A DNA stretch of 5,458 nucleotides. It comes from Planctomycetales bacterium 4484_123. GTDB taxonomy: Bacteria; Planctomycetota; Phycisphaerae; SM23-33. A model generated the notes under the pieces. The model did not search any database and was not told the DNA's origin. It was given only the letters and a program-made list of their open reading frames with translations. The stretch lies in NCBI GenBank assembly GCA_002049885.1, contig MVCS01000117.1, forward strand, positions 1 through 5,458. The letters run 5' to 3'. The position numbers and the translations under genes were made by a program. Below, piece after piece: positions 5,315 to 5,458 of this stretch; position 1 is the first letter of the stretch; each line of letters starts with the position of its first letter.

Positions 5315-5458
5315 ATGAGCGTAAGGACGCCTGTCTATCTCGACTACAACGCCACCACGCCGGCCGACCCGCGCGTGGTGGAGACGATGCTGCCGTACTT
5401 CTCCGTCCACTACGGCAACGCGGCCAGTCGGTCGCACAGCATCGGCGCCCGGGCGCGG
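5315..5458 (+). CDS. iscS: Cysteine desulfurase, IscS/NifS type (N-terminal part, cut by window edge)
   Basis: Forty-eight codons are open from ATG at 5315 to the last base. The peptide holds the hallmark N-terminus of the class V aminotransferase-fold cysteine desulfurases: VYLDYNATTPADPRV (7-21), followed by YGNAASRSHSIG (35-46). These PLP enzymes take sulfur from L-cysteine and hand it, as a persulfide, to the scaffold that builds iron-sulfur clusters. The PLP lysine and the active-site cysteine lie beyond the window, so a complete active site cannot be confirmed. The ribosome binding site GAGGA (5302-5306) overlaps the rrf2 stop codon, with 8 bases to the ATG, so the two genes are almost certainly one transcript. 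The IscS group fits best; NifS or a tRNA-thiolation desulfurase cannot be excluded. Confidence 0.93.
   Translation, partial: MSVRTPVYLDYNATTPADPRVVETMLPYFSVHYGNAASRSHSIGARAR

Noticed and set aside
1..5458. CRISPR array, insertion sequence, integrase or replication origin
   Set aside because: No regularly spaced repeats, no terminal inverted repeats with a transposase and no DnaA-box cluster were seen.

Overview
This 5.5 kb window is bacterial chromosome. Most of it is very G+C-rich (a hand count of 3241-3300 gives 73%), with tightly packed genes, strong Shine-Dalgarno sites and recognisable sigma70-type promoters. The mix of a Gfo/Idh/MocA oxidoreductase, a secreted protein with a Gln/Thr/Pro-rich tail and an rrf2-iscS operon would suit a Planctomycetota (Phycisphaerae-like) bacterium. 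That placement is a guess from style, not a marker-based assignment.

Left part (1-1471, minus strand). The left edge cuts a gene whose first 70 residues look like the N-terminus of a restriction-modification-type enzyme, with a candidate PD-(D/E)xK nuclease core. About 258 bp of lower-G+C DNA with no convincing gene separates it from a tRNA-Val(GAC) gene. The tRNA has its own good promoter and an odd C at position 33. Upstream of it lies a complete beta-class DNA methyltransferase with no nuclease partner beside it. The order tRNA 3' end, low-G+C DNA, R-M-like gene is what the edge of an integrated island looks like, but no integrase or att repeat is visible.

Middle (1524-4724). A secreted 380-residue protein of unknown function is read leftwards toward the methyltransferase. 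It appears to be built from two copies of one roughly 155-residue domain. A 289 bp divergent region, with a promoter for each direction, separates it from a rightward two-gene operon: a Gfo/Idh/MocA-family dehydrogenase whose stop overlaps the start of a HAD-superfamily hydrolase. Both enzymes lack a residue normally important for catalysis in their families, so their exact reactions are open.

Right part (4725-5458, plus strand). An Rrf2-family regulator with three cysteines is followed after 11 bp by the start of a cysteine desulfurase (IscS/NifS type), which runs off the window. Two 25-bp dyads whose centres are 32 bp (about three helical turns) apart lie before the regulator, the second over the predicted promoter. 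This points to an autoregulated iron-sulfur cluster assembly operon of the iscR-iscS kind with its own operator sequence.
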